Assembly: GCA_011109175.1 (NCBI GenBank)
Contig: RDEW01000003.1
Span: forward strand, 186,001 to 250,000
From: Dicyema japonicum
Taxonomy: Eukaryota > Dicyemida > Rhombozoa > Dicyemidae
Reading direction: 5' to 3'
Length of the DNA: 64,000 bases
Position 1 is the stretch's first letter. The number at the start of each line of letters is the position of its first letter. Under the pieces are notes generated by a model that worked only from the letters and a program-made list of their open reading frames with translations, did no database searches and was not told the origin of the DNA. Shown one piece after another: positions 1 to 10,813 of the stretch. The position numbers and the translations under genes were made by a program.

Positions 1-952
1 TCAACTCTTTCTTGCAAACAAAAAACTTTCGCACTAACATGCCCCTGCATTTCTATGGTAACAACAATTGTATTTTAATAATTCAGATTTCAAGACATTG
101 AGGTGGATGACGTACCCCTATTGAGCGAATGTCTTGATCTCCCCAAGGTGGATGTGACCTTTCGTTCTTTTTATTGTAGGAAGTGAAAATGATGAACTTT
201 AAGACATTGGATATACGATGCTTCCGATAGAAGAAGCTTAGGATACACTATTTTTTAAGTTTGGGTCAGCCTGGCACAAAATTTGGGGGAACAAGAAAAG
301 ATTTCTGCCTGTTTCTTCTGTTCCTCTTCCCTTTTCGAATAGAATGATGTCATATGTTCCACCTGTCTCAAGTGGCACCCAGTGCAAGGGTGGTACGAAA
401 AATGATTATTTGTATCTCCCACTTCACTGAAGGGGTTCCCAAAACAGCAAGTAATGGACGTCTTTTACCTTTTCTGCAGGTTCTGGATGAAGTTGTGTGC
501 CATTGGACGGACTCTTCTGTGATAGTGGGAACTGGATACACTCTGGATATACCGAGAAGGAAGTTAACAATTAAAATTAAATGAAATAAACTTTAATTAA
601 AAAAATTTTAATGGAAAACAATTAAAAGCTAATTAAAATTTTTAATTAAAAAAATTAATTGAAAATTAAATTAAAAAACTCGCCTATAAAATTTGTTTAG
701 TCTATGAAAATCAATAGTTCGAGGTCTCCCGACATTAGATTAAAGCGATCCAACTGAGCCTTGTGTTTTTAGACTGCATTTTCTAAGAGCCACGTCACCA
801 GCTAAACCAAATGAAAATAAAGTTAGAATTTTATTAAAAATTAAAATAATCACAGATAAATTAAATTTTGGTTATTTTTTATTATTAAATTAATATAAAT
901 ATAAAATTGAAAATAAAATAAAATTTTTGAAATCATTATAAAATTAGAGCTT
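1..952. other. No confident gene; AT-rich upstream region of the alpha-actinin gene
   Basis: I find no recognisable coding exon. Positions 560-952 are almost pure A/T and probably hold the promoter and 5' leader of the downstream gene. A 76-codon open frame at 354-584 has no family features and no supporting splice sites. No calponin-homology exon is visible here, which matters for the alpha-actinin call. Confidence 0.5.
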
Positions 953-3308
953 ATGTCCGATAACTTAACAGACGTATCTTCAGCTATTAGTGTGAATTGT
1001 AGCAATGAAATGCTACTAACAGTGAATCAAATCTCGCAAATACAATTCGAAAATTCATTAGTAGTCATAAAGTCTTTCATGCGATTCGTTCATGATTATT
1101 ATGATGAGATTCGTACGCTCAAGGCTAAAAAAATAGAGGTAGCTATAACATAATATTGAAGTTGTTGAAATGGATGGATAGTTGGAACTACTGGTTCGAT
1201 TCGCAACTTCATGGTGATGATTTAAAAGATTCACCTAATTTGGAAATTTTTTTTAAAAGCTATTTTGTACAAAAAAATATGAAAATTCGCCAAATTAAGG
1301 AAATTGAAGAAAGATTCTATATTTGGCAAGACCGATTGCAATTAGAAAACCACAAGCTTCTCAGTACAGATTTCCTTGAGGTATTTTATTATGAAAACGT
1401 TGCAGATACTGGACGAGAAGTTGTTCTTACTAAATAATTCCGAAAAGACGTTTCTCAATATCGTTTATAGGGAAAGAGATAAGTAATCAAGTATTTTTTC
1501 AAAATAGGGAATTTTTTAATAGCCAATATATTAAAACATTCTTTGCTCGTTCCTTCCAATTTAATCAGTGGTTGGATGACAAATATGATGAGCTACCAAC
1601 TCCCAGGCAGTTAAGAACTCTCCCAATTAGAGTATATTTCAAGACTGATTTTCAGATTTTGAATTTTATGATCGACACCGTCATCAATGGCTTCAATAAC
1701 GTGGATAATGATTCTGATGATGTTTTTAAAGATTTATTTGTAATGTCTGAATATATTAGGTTTCTAATGTGCTAATCGTGCTGTTTAGTTACCACTGCGA
1801 TGATTCAAAGCAAGTTATCAAAGAGATCAGTAAGATCGAACATAAATACAGACATGTTCTGAATAGTGCAACTTTTTATAAATTGGATTTAAATGTTGGT
1901 ATCATAAATTATCGTTTAGGGGTTTTATGACGATCATGAACTGGATCCAGAGCTTATAGACTTTTATAGTAAAATTATTGTATTTACGACATAATGAGTT
2001 TAGGACTTTAAAAAATGGTTGGATATTACCAAGGACGATCTCTCCAATAAGATAAAATCCAATTCTTTAATTCAAGCAGAGCATCTTCTTAATTTTCATC
2101 GAGAGTTTGCCAAATCAATTCCAGATTATTCTCAAAAATTAGAAAATTTAATATCGTTACGTCATAACATCAAAGAATCTCCAAATTTTGAGTTTCCCCT
2201 GACTAACATCCCCCTTGAAGTAAAACTTAAAAAATTAACATCTTAGATGTTGGAAAGGGATTTCAATTTAATAACTGAACTAATAAATATGAGGGAAAAG
2301 AAACTGGTGGAGAATTTAGCAAAGGAAATGGAGGTATTCTACGTATAAATTTCAGATTGATCGTCTTTGTACGGAATTTTCAATTCTACATGAAAATTTG
2401 AATAAAGCTATCAATAAATTGAAAATTTATTCGGGTCAGGCGACTTTTATGGATGAGCATACGATCGATTTGGAGCCCGCCAAAGAATTTTATGCAGAAA
2501 TTACTAGTTATGAGCCTAAACTTGATGAGCTAGTAAAAATTTACGAGGTTCGTGTATAATCCTTAATTCTAATAATTTGCACGATTATTATTTTTAGGAT
2601 TTGTTACCGTTTAACTACAGCATGAAGCTAGAATATTATAACAAACTAGACGTTTGATTTATTTGTTAATTTAATTAGAAATTAAGGATGACTTATACGA
2701 ATCTGGTGAGTAAATCCAAAACTGTCCTTAATGCAATACACATCACTAAAAATTTCAAGAAAAATGATATAGTTGGACCGATTATTAAAGATGCTCAAAT
2801 TAAATATATATTAGAACAGTACAGACACATTGGTCAGGGAAATATATCTATTGGGGAATTCAAGTCGTTGATGGTATCCTTAAGATACGACAATCTCCTT
2901 AATAACGTGATTTAGTGTTATAATTTTGTAGACTAATTATGCGGAATTAGTAAACTTTAAAGGGACAATTTGTTGGTCAAGTGCTCGAATGCATATCGAA
3001 AGATTTTCTTGTCAGGAGAATTTTTTAGAAGAAATTATATTCGCTTTCAGAATTTTATCACAGGGATTGGTTTTTTTGTTTCTCACCCTTAGCCATACAT
3101 TACATCTGTAACTCTAAAAGAGTTCCTATCCGAAGAAATCGAATTCTGCATCGAAAAAATGCCTGAATATGAATTGACATGGAACTATCATTACATGAAC
3201 TGCACTTTAGAATCTACAGACAACGAAGATAATGAGTTTTCCGATCTTCCAGAAAATAAGATTTATTTTCTCGATTATAAAATATTTGTAGAATCACTTT
3301 TTTCTTGA
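953..3308 (+). CDS. Alpha-actinin-like protein: spectrin-type rod plus C-terminal EF hands, 676 aa
   Basis: Alpha-actinin crosslinks actin filaments as an antiparallel dimer through a rod of spectrin repeats, and ends in a calmodulin-like EF-hand domain. Thirteen exons join in frame: 953-1138, 1162-1380, 1406-1482, 1508-1759, 1789-1894, 1920-1979, 2004-2219, 2247-2333, 2356-2547, 2598-2651, 2679-2906, 2932-3069, 3093-3308. Introns are 22-29 nt except one of 50 nt. The middle is helical with Trp-rich repeats (FNQWLDDKYDEL, FKKWLDITKDDL). The C-terminus is diagnostic: AFRILSQGLPYITSVTLKEF followed by EIEFCIEKMPEY matches the last EF-hand region of alpha-actinin. The acidic Ca-loop residues are poorly kept, so this domain is probably calcium-insensitive. 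The usual N-terminal tandem CH actin-binding domain (about 250 aa) is absent downstream of the ATG at 953 and is not visible upstream. Either upstream exons lie outside the window or the protein has lost direct actin binding. Other spectrin-family proteins are possible but fit the C-terminus less well. Confidence 0.85.
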
Positions 3309-3585
3309 ATAAATTATAAAAATAATATTATTTAATAAATTTTCCCATTTCCTTGCAATATTCGCTTAGTAATTCCGATTTTTGACTAACATTGTCAATT
3401 CATTACTTTATAATAAAAAAACAGTGAATCTTTGCAGATTGGCCAATCTTTAAATTGACCCATTTCTAAAAAATTTATAAGAAAAAATTAATAATCTTTT
3501 ACTGAAAAAAACATTAAAGTTAAACCTCTAAATCCGTCACATATTTCTTGAACTGTAGGGTTGTTTTTTTAAAGCCTTTTCACAA
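3309..3585. other. AT-rich intergenic spacer
   Basis: This follows the alpha-actinin stop codon. It contains AATAAA-like stretches suitable for polyadenylation near 3310-3345. No gene is visible. Confidence 0.5.
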
Positions 3586-3597
3586 AAGCCTTTATAG

Positions 3598-3903
3598 CTC
3601 CGCATAGGCAGGACACACACTTTATTTAAGTAAAGAACAGTTAATTTTAACTAATCGTAGAACGCTCTTCACTTCTTTTTTTTGCTCTTCACTTCTTTCT
3701 TCACTTCTTTTTTTTCTTTTTCTTGTGTGAGTGTCCTTTCTAGACAATCCAGTTCCGCAGTGAGTATCCACTGATGACGGCGTCACTCGTCAAACCTTTG
3801 CATCGTAGATGCGTGGAACCTTCCACCAGGTGAACAGCAGCGAGAATCGAACCCGTAGCCTAAGCCACTTAAGCCCGACACTTAACCACTATGCCACCCG
3901 GCT
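3598..3903 (-). mobile_element. tRNA-derived SINE, copy 1
   Basis: On the minus strand the element begins with a tRNA-like head. It has an A box TGGCATAGTGG and a B box GGTTCGATTCT, the two internal pol III promoter boxes. An unrelated body follows, then an A-rich/GAAAAA stretch and a tail ending near 'aaataaagtgtgtgtcctgc'. The head, body and tail are all shared with the plus-strand copy at 6424-6700. The copies match over nearly the whole length, which shows this is a dispersed element rather than a functional tRNA gene. There is no clean cloverleaf with a 3' CCA-end equivalent. Confidence 0.85.
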
Positions 3904-4265
3904 GTAGGGTTGTAACTATAAAAAATAAAATTCTGATAATCAAAAACTTGATATATATCACTTTCAAGGTCAAAAAATGTAACCATCTACCCACTCGGCC
4001 ATGTGGCATATTATTAAAACAAAAATGGCAACTATTTGATATAGCTCATAATCACAAGCAATGTGATGCACGTGACATCATTTTTACCAACTAAAATAAA
4101 AATAAAAATAATACCAGAAATAATATACAAGGCAGCATCAGAGATCAATAGTAAAATTTTTCTCTTTTAATTTGACAGTGGAAGAACATTATCGGACGTT
4201 TGGCGCATAGTAGACGCAACTGGTAATGATTTTATCGATTTGCATTCTAGATGATTCTCTAGATC
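3904..4265. other. No gene seen
   Basis: This spacer lies between the SINE and the hAT terminal repeat. It shows no coding or repeat signal that I can support. Confidence 0.4.
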
Positions 4266-5775
4266 AGGGGTTCTCAACCTTTTTAGCTCAAGGGTCAAAT
4301 CGATAATTAAGAGTATTTTTGCGGGCCGCACAAAAAATATTTTAGTTGATTAAAGAAAAAAGGCTTTATTACGTAATAAGAGAATCAATGTGAGACTTGA
4401 TTTTGCTTGGCGTCTACTATTTTATCGAAACGAGGAGTAAAGTTCGAAGACGATGTACATAAAAGTTGAATTAGGTGTTCATTAGTCAATCGATTTCGAT
4501 ACTTACTTTTTATTCGCGTATGTTTACTGAAAAGAGCTTCACATGCATACGTTGATCCGAAGACTGATGCATTTTTTGAGCATTATCGACCAAGTTCGGA
4601 TATTTCCATTGTGGAATTCGACTCCAAAAATCCAATAGTTCACTTGACTTAAATAGCGCGGTAAGTTGTAAATCTGCCTGCATTTCAATTAGCTCTAGCT
4701 GATATACATATGGAACGGTTGCAGCATCTGTTTCCATAGGTTACGAAAATATTTTCATAATAGGTAGAGCTTCTTTAAAATCATTAAAACGTGTTTCGAA
4801 TTCATCGATTAAGTCACTAATAACAGAGGTATATTTTTCATATGATCCATCTTCCCTGTGGTTTGAAAGTATTGGAAAATGAATGGTAACTCTACTTGCA
4901 ATTTGTATTTTGAAAAAGTGTAGTTTTTCGATAATTGCAGAAACCAGTCCGTATAATTCATGACATAGTTTGTTTTTACTTTGCAGAGAAGTATTCAATA
5001 TCGAAAGGTGTGTAGAAATGTCAAACATAAATACTAAATCAGCAATCCACTACTTATCAGTAAGCTGAAGATAGAATATCTTATTGTCAATAAAATTTAT
5101 AATCTCCGGAAGAAGGTCATAAAATCTAAATGCGATTTATTTAAAATTTATACAACCTTTTTAGACATGCTGCTCGACTCAACCATCGTACGATTGTATG
5201 CATGTGCAAATCTCCATACTCAGCATCAATATCCTCGAGAAATTTCTTAAAATTGCGGTGATTTAAAGCACGAGAGAGAATAAAATTTACGATTGAAATG
5301 ACCGTTTCTGTTACATGGTCCATTTTCATAGATTTTGCAGCTAAATTTTCTTGATGTAGTATGCAGTGATGCCAAATCACAGGACTCAACTCAATCATCT
5401 ACTCGCCATCCAGCTAAGAGATCTTGAAACCCAGTTTTCCATCCAACCATAGAAGGACATCCATCTGTGGCAATTGAAAACATTTTTGAAAGATCCAAAT
5501 GTGCTTTTTCAAGGCAATCACGAAATTCACGGAATATATCAGCTCCTTTAGTAGAACCATGAAAGTTACGTAGCGTGAGAATTCTTCATAAATTTTGAAG
5601 TCAGGCATGACACCTCGAATAAACACAGCCATCTGTTCTGTATCACTAATATCTTTAGTGATGTCAAGAGCAATAGAATAGTGTACGAAAAAGTTGGATT
5701 CAGTGAGTAGCTGGCATTGAACATCGTCAGATATTCTCTCAATTCTCCGAGTAACTGTATCGTTGCTTAGCTGTA
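4266..5775 (-). mobile_element. Degenerate hAT transposon, GTF2IRD2/ZBED5-like transposase, 5'-truncated
   Basis: The minus strand holds, in order, pieces of a hAT transposase. First is a segment starting LSNDTVTRRIERISDDVQ (about 5775-5700), then FIRGVMPDFKIYEEF (about 5640-5570). Next is the CILHQENLAAKSMKMDH and GDLHMHTIVRWLSRAACLKR region (5398-5141). The C-terminal dimerisation block reads FGSTYACEALFS followed by KSKYRNRLTNEHL (about 4560-4440). These correspond in order to the GTF2IRD2 and ZBED5 domesticated hAT proteins. Several frameshifts separate the pieces. A hAT-type terminal repeat CAGGGGTTCTCAACC sits at 4266, downstream of the transposase stop, and marks the 3' end. The 5' end is cut at about 5775 by the neighbouring LINE fragment. 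Confidence 0.85.
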
Positions 5776-5778
5776 AGT

Positions 5779-7000
5779 TTATAACATTTTTTTTAATTTC
5801 TGAAGAACAACATTTTTCACTCCATGTAGCTGCTTTTTCTGAATTTCTTCAATTAGCCAGTTCTTTCGATGTTCTTTTAATAGGGCGAGACTGAGAATAT
5901 CAGGCCTTTGAGATTTATATTTTCGGCATAGAAATTCTGCGATAGTGCCCATGTGTGTTTTCTTTGATTTGATAGTGCCCCGTAGACTCCCCGACTTCCT
6001 CAAACAATAACTCAACTTTTTTTCAAGGTCTCGTAGGAATTGGAGTAGCATCCGTTCACTTTTATGTGTAATAGATTCAAATCCCCTTCCAAATTGGTTT
6101 CTTGGCATATAAAGTCTTTCTTTATTCGCTGGTTTCAGGTGAATCCGATGGTGCACGAGGATTTTTCGTATACTTTTGTAAAACAGTTCATATTCAGTTG
6201 GTTTGATGTCAATTAGCCCGATGTAATAGTCATACAACGATAGGCATATTCGTTTATAGCTTTAAACAAGTTCACTGAGTTTAATTGACATCGACAGGTT
6301 GTCGATCCTCTTTTTTGCTCCGTCAAAGGTTGACTTTAGTATTTCTTCTTTCAAAACTTTGCTATCTTTATTTTCCAGAACTCCGAGGTGTTGATAGTCA
6401 TCCATTCCATCAAGCAATTTTGATTGGGGTGGCATAGTGGTTAGGTGTCGGGCTAAAGTGGCTTAGGTCACGGGTTCGATTCTCGCTGCTGTTCACCTGG
6501 TGGAACGTTCCACGCATCTACGATGCGGAAAGGGCTTGACGAGTGACGCCGTCATCAGTGGAGATTCACTGCGGAACTGGATAGTCAAAAGGACACACAA
6601 GAAAAAGAAAAAAAAAAGCAAAGAGCATTCCTTGGTTCTCCCTCTACGATTAGTTATAATAACTGTTCTTTACTTAAATAAAGTGTGTGTTCTGCACGAG
6701 CGAAACCCTAGGTATCTTACGCGCTTATGGCAACGCGGTAGTGCTTAAAAAATTTGATTCAGACCTGAGATTTTTCAAATTTTTAGCTGATTTCTTCTCA
6801 TTTCTCCCAAGTCCAGCAGCTTGGAAGAAAGTATTAACTTGGTTCATCATTCTTATCATATTTTTTTCCTTTTTGAAAATATTTTTAAGTCGTTCATTAA
6901 CAGTAAGTGATTGTTGCGTATGAAATAGAGCCTTTTCTGGGTTATCCATAACTACTTTTAGGTCCATTATGAGTTCAAATATCTGCGGTGACAGAGTCAT
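5779..7000 (-). mobile_element. Non-LTR retrotransposon fragment (family D): RT thumb and C-terminal region, interrupted by a SINE
   Basis: Reading the minus strand, 7000-6725 encodes an RT-like stretch (VNTFFQAAGLGRNEKKSAKN) that matches the region just after the catalytic YADD box. The frame resumes at about 6420 with DDYQHLGVLENKDSKVLKEE (the 'YKYLG' thumb motif). The 152-aa ORF 6237-5779 then has RKILVHHRIHLKPANKERLY and PRNQFGRGFESI. This is the conserved RT tail usually seen as 'LHP.ADVDRLYVPR..GGRGL'. The two halves are split by the plus-strand SINE at 6424-6700. An in-frame stop sits near 6270, so the element is dead. Exact clade (R2/NeSL-like or other) is not resolved. Confidence 0.7.
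6424..6700 (+). mobile_element. tRNA-derived SINE, copy 2 (most intact)
   Basis: The tRNA-like head starts with TGGCATAGTGG (A box), and GGTTCGATTCTCGC (B box) lies about 40 nt downstream. The body and tail (actgttctttacttaaataa) match copy 1 at 3598-3903 closely. It sits inside the family D RT fragment and divides its reading frame, so the SINE transposed after that LINE was already in place. Any open frame across it is incidental. Confidence 0.85.
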
Positions 7001-7238
7001 CCTAACAGAATTGCTTTTTTAGCTGGAAAATCTGAAAAGATGCTTCATCAGAAAAAAATAGTAGTTTTCCATGCCTCATTATTTATTCGAATAAAAATTT
7101 GGACAATTCAAATCTTTTTACTATGTTTTTCTTGATAACAACGGTTTACGTTGACATACTCTTCCGAATAGAAAATTAGAATTTAAGTAATTTCCAATTG
7201 TCTTTCTACAGACACTCTTACCAGTAAAATGTTTCATT
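7001..7238. other. No feature seen
   Basis: AT-rich sequence between the family D fragment and the Tc1 remnant. No supported signal. Confidence 0.35.
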
Positions 7239-7726
7239 TCATTTCTCAGTGTTCCAAGAGTTTTTTTTGGATTTTTTGATCGCACTCAATAAGATGCAAT
7301 AGAACTTCAAAGTCTGTTTTTGAAGCTCTTTAGGACATCGGGAAACAAGAAGCCTCTTAGTGATTCGATACTTTTTTGAATTTTCGAAGAAAATCTCAGA
7401 TTTTGTAATATTTAAATGTTCTGCAATATCTTTTATCGTCCACTTTAATCCCAAAAGAGCAAGGATCTTCCTTTAGTTGTTGTATTTAACATCTGCTTAT
7501 AAAACTCAAAAACAAGAACTAAATAGATCACACAATAAACAAACCGGTTTTTTTACACGGTAAAATTGAAAATTAAAATTATAGACGATTAAGGAATTTT
7601 TTTAGAAATATAAAAATTATACATCTAGTAATTCCGAATACTTAAATTCATGAAAATTACAAGCTATACGCCAAAAAAAGTGTGACTGCAAAACCGGTTT
7701 TTTTTACCAGCACTGTAGATTATTTT
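7239..7726 (-). mobile_element. Tc1/mariner remnant: one TIR plus N-terminal HTH of the transposase
   Basis: The sequence at 7718-7726 reads on the minus strand as TACAGTGCTGG, the classic Tc1 terminus with its TA target. About 270 nt inside lies an ORF (7454-7239) with a helix-turn-helix-like segment LKWTIKDIAEHLNITKSEI, as expected for the N-terminal DNA-binding domain. A short open frame upstream of it is out of phase, which indicates a frameshift. The catalytic DDE part is missing. A second 'aaccggttttttt' block near 7540 resembles part of the terminal repeat and may be an internal subterminal repeat. Confidence 0.55.
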
Positions 7727-7813
7727 TGACATTAATTTACATTGACGAATCACTCAGCGCTCGCGGCATAATATTTTGATTATTAACATTTTATTGTCCA
7801 TAGTTAATTTTAT

Positions 7814-8095
7814 GGTCCCGACGACATAATGGACGTTGAGTTGCCTCTCACGATTTCAAAGGAGATCAACTGGAGAAGCCGATGGATCTCACGTGCATCG
7901 TGGCTTTTGATTATAACCTGAAGAAACAAAGCGATTCCTACTTATTCTTCAGTTGTCTCAAATACGATGGGCCGGAACGTGAACCGGTCTTACAACACTT
8001 TGTACTTATTCCTTGGCCTTCCCTGATAAACTTTGCTATGCTGAGTCAACCAAGCAGACGTCTCAGTGGAGATCGGCTGGAATAGAAAAATTAAT
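7814..8095 (-). mobile_element. Family B LINE, 3' coding end
   Basis: On the minus strand, NKYKVL*DRFTFRPIVFETT (stop included) aligns with KRRKYRDIGDRFAFKPISVE at 39.6 kb. It is followed by LLQLISFEIVRGNSTSIM, the terminal 'RIS.AI.RGN' motif shared by the family B ends. The 7814-7900 part is nearly identical to 63616-63722. Confidence 0.7.
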
Positions 8096-10813
8096 AAAAT
8101 TAATTACAGTAATTAAATTTAACAGCACGATAATATTGATTGATTTTTCTGATAAAATAAGCCTACTTATGGTCCTTTTAATCAATGATGGCTATCTTGT
8201 GTTTCTCAAGGTTAACAAATAATAGCAAGAAAATTCAAATAAGATTTAAATACTATCATCCGAGGCAAACCACTGAGAAACTCCATCTGCAAAAATTACA
8301 AAGCATTACTGAGATTGTTATTTCTGATTCATGATTGTCAAATCTAATAGTCAGGAACTTTATGGGGCAATAAATATACGGGAATATCTCAATCACATCG
8401 TCATAGATAAATTCGAATAATAACTTTCCATTCTCGTCATATCCCCCCACTGTAGAGAATATTTTCTTGAGGCCATTCACGAATATAAAGACACTGAAAG
8501 AGTTAATCATTCAACCACCGTTCGAGGACAGTCGGCTTGACAAATTCTACGAAAAATTTGGACTGATTTTTGATTTTGTAATTGATTTTGAAATTCATGT
8601 TTTTAATGCAGTCTGTAAAGGCGGCTGACTCGAAATAAAAACGACAGGAGAGAACATGAGCAGCCAAAAGGGAAGGATTTCTAGAATATGACTACCTTAG
8701 GTTCATAGACTAACCCTCAATTCTTGAGTCTTTTCCTTATATGAGGACGAATATCCGTAGTGGTTGAACAAAATTTGACTATAAATTATCGGGCGACCGT
8801 GAAGATTCTCAAATCAGAAAAACTATACTGCATAATCCTCCATTAACCAATCTGTAGGTTTCTCCAACGCACGTTTGCGTAATACTGAATGATCTGGTCG
8901 TAATGTTCTCTATTTGGGAGTATGGCTTAGTTGGGTTAAACCAATGATACCCACGGTCCCCAAATTGCAAAAAGAAACAAAGGAAAAATGCCCCGTGGAA
9001 TAGAAATCGTTAATTTTGTCGATTATATCGCTGTTAAAGTGGACATCGGGTAGACGTCATCTTCCAGCTATAATACTCGAATATAAAAACCCAAATGCAG
9101 TTTTCCGCCATACTTTTACAATACGTCATAAAATAAGCGAAATCAAAGTTCATCTTGGAATACCAGGCAGTCCTCCTAAACTTTAGTTACAACAAACAAC
9201 GAATCCAATGTCTCCATTTTAAGTTCGTCGTAGTTCTCTTTATGAGACTACAATTTTGAAGAGTCCCTGTTCCATCTCTTTGTTATATCTCAAAGTTATG
9301 GATAAATATACAAGTCTCTCAGACGTTTAACCTTGTTGTAGTCCCCCTATCAATCTAATATAAGCTTACATCAACTATGAATGCTATAATTGAATATCTT
9401 TGTTCTGTTTTATTGTGCGAAATATCCACCTGAGTGTATGCTCGCTGTAAAAATACTTACGCTCTGATATTGGAATACAGTATACGAGTTTTTCTATTTA
9501 TAGTCAAAATCACTAACTTTGTTCATTTGAGATTATGCCATATGATTCATATGTCGCATACCGTCCGCCTGGAATATCTCTTTCTTCAGTTTTTTGGTAT
9601 ATATTCTCTACTCGAATTTCAATTATGTAGTTTTTGTAGGTCGGAACATATCTCATCAAAATCCTTATGTGTTATTATATTTTCTACAATAAAACTATAA
9701 TCAGTAATATTTTTTTATTCATGTAACTAGATAACAAATTATTTATTTATTTTTTATTATTTTATTTTTATTATTATTACCCAGGATCTGGGTCAAAAAA
9801 AAGAAATAAAAGTTCTCAGCTAACGAAGTAATCCCAGACCGACAAGGGAGAGGTTATTTTTGATTTTTGATAATTTCAGATTAGACTAAAAAATATTGAT
9901 TTTCTTACGTGAGTGATAAAATTATCGGTTATTGAATTGATTTAATCTTTCAAAATGCGTTTAAACCCCAAATTGCGATTCCAAGTACTTCTCCAAAAAT
10001 GAAAATCCTGTGGTTTCTAAAATTAATGAGAATACACATAACCGCAATTGCTAGATTTTTAACCCACTTCACTCTGTTACTAAATTACTGCTGAATCGAT
10101 AATGTCGACGTTGTTGTAACCGCTAAGTGGTTGCTTAGTGAAACAACAAGTCGAGGTCTGAGGCTATGAATTGCCTTCTTCCTTTAATCGAATTTTTTTC
10201 GTCAAATGAAATGAACGCACTATAATGACTCAAATTCTGTCTTCCAATGTCATATCCGAGGAAAAAGTCATCAGTTTTCTTAATCTCACTGCTTTTTTTA
10301 GTAATTGGTTGATCTCAATATCTTGTAAAATAGTTGGGTGTTCCACTGAGGTTATAACAGAGGGGAAGAAAAGGAAAACTCAAGAAAAGAGTAGTGAACG
10401 ATTGCCAGTTTCCTACATGTTAGAGAAACTGGGGTAAGGATTTTAAACTTGTGGAACTTCTAAAAATGAACTAGCATTCGAACGTTTTATTAAAAAAAGG
10501 TCGATAGAGGTTTTACGATTAATTCGATGTTAGGGGTCACAAAGGCTGGTCTTCAAGTTGAAGAGGTTGAAATGTTGCGCTTAAATGGACATGCTCGCCA
10601 ATTTTTTCTAACATTCTCTATTTGAGGCAAGACTCCTCTGATAACGAAGACTTTTGCTATCTTTTGTTACTTTTCTTATTTGTCTCAGATCGCAATTAAG
10701 AATTTCAGTAACAGTCCAAGGAATTTTTCCTCAGATGAAGCATAGTAGTCTTTCTGATGACGTTTTAAACCCTCTATAAGTTTAGAAATATTAAAATTCG
10801 AAATAACTTTATA
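8096..10813. other. Long region without a confident gene; one unexplained 84-aa ORF (8256-8510, -)
   Basis: I cannot assign anything here with confidence. The minus-strand frame 8256-8510 (contains FVNGLKKIFSTVGGYDENGK) is open and protein-like, but I do not recognise it and found no flanking splice sites that extend it. The rest is AT-rich with scattered stops, including an ATT-rich block at 9735-9790. It is probably old transposon debris or intergenic DNA. Confidence 0.3.

Noticed and set aside
1156-2246. Separate short ORFs as independent genes
   Set aside because: They join across GT-AG gaps of 22-29 nt into one alpha-actinin-like protein, so they are exons, not genes.
3598-3903. True tRNA gene in the SINE head
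   Set aside because: The head continues into a repeated non-tRNA body shared by other copies, and no proper acceptor stem is formed.
4266-5775. Domesticated GTF2IRD2 or ZBED5 host gene
   Set aside because: Frameshifts, a terminal repeat at the 3' end and absence of micro-introns indicate a dead transposon, not a host gene.
6500-6923. Plus-strand ORFs as proteins
   Set aside because: They lie inside the SINE or antisense to the family D RT and have no protein features.
8256-8510. Host gene exon
   Set aside because: Open and protein-like but no splice partners, family motif or neighbour support; left as unexplained in the gap entry.
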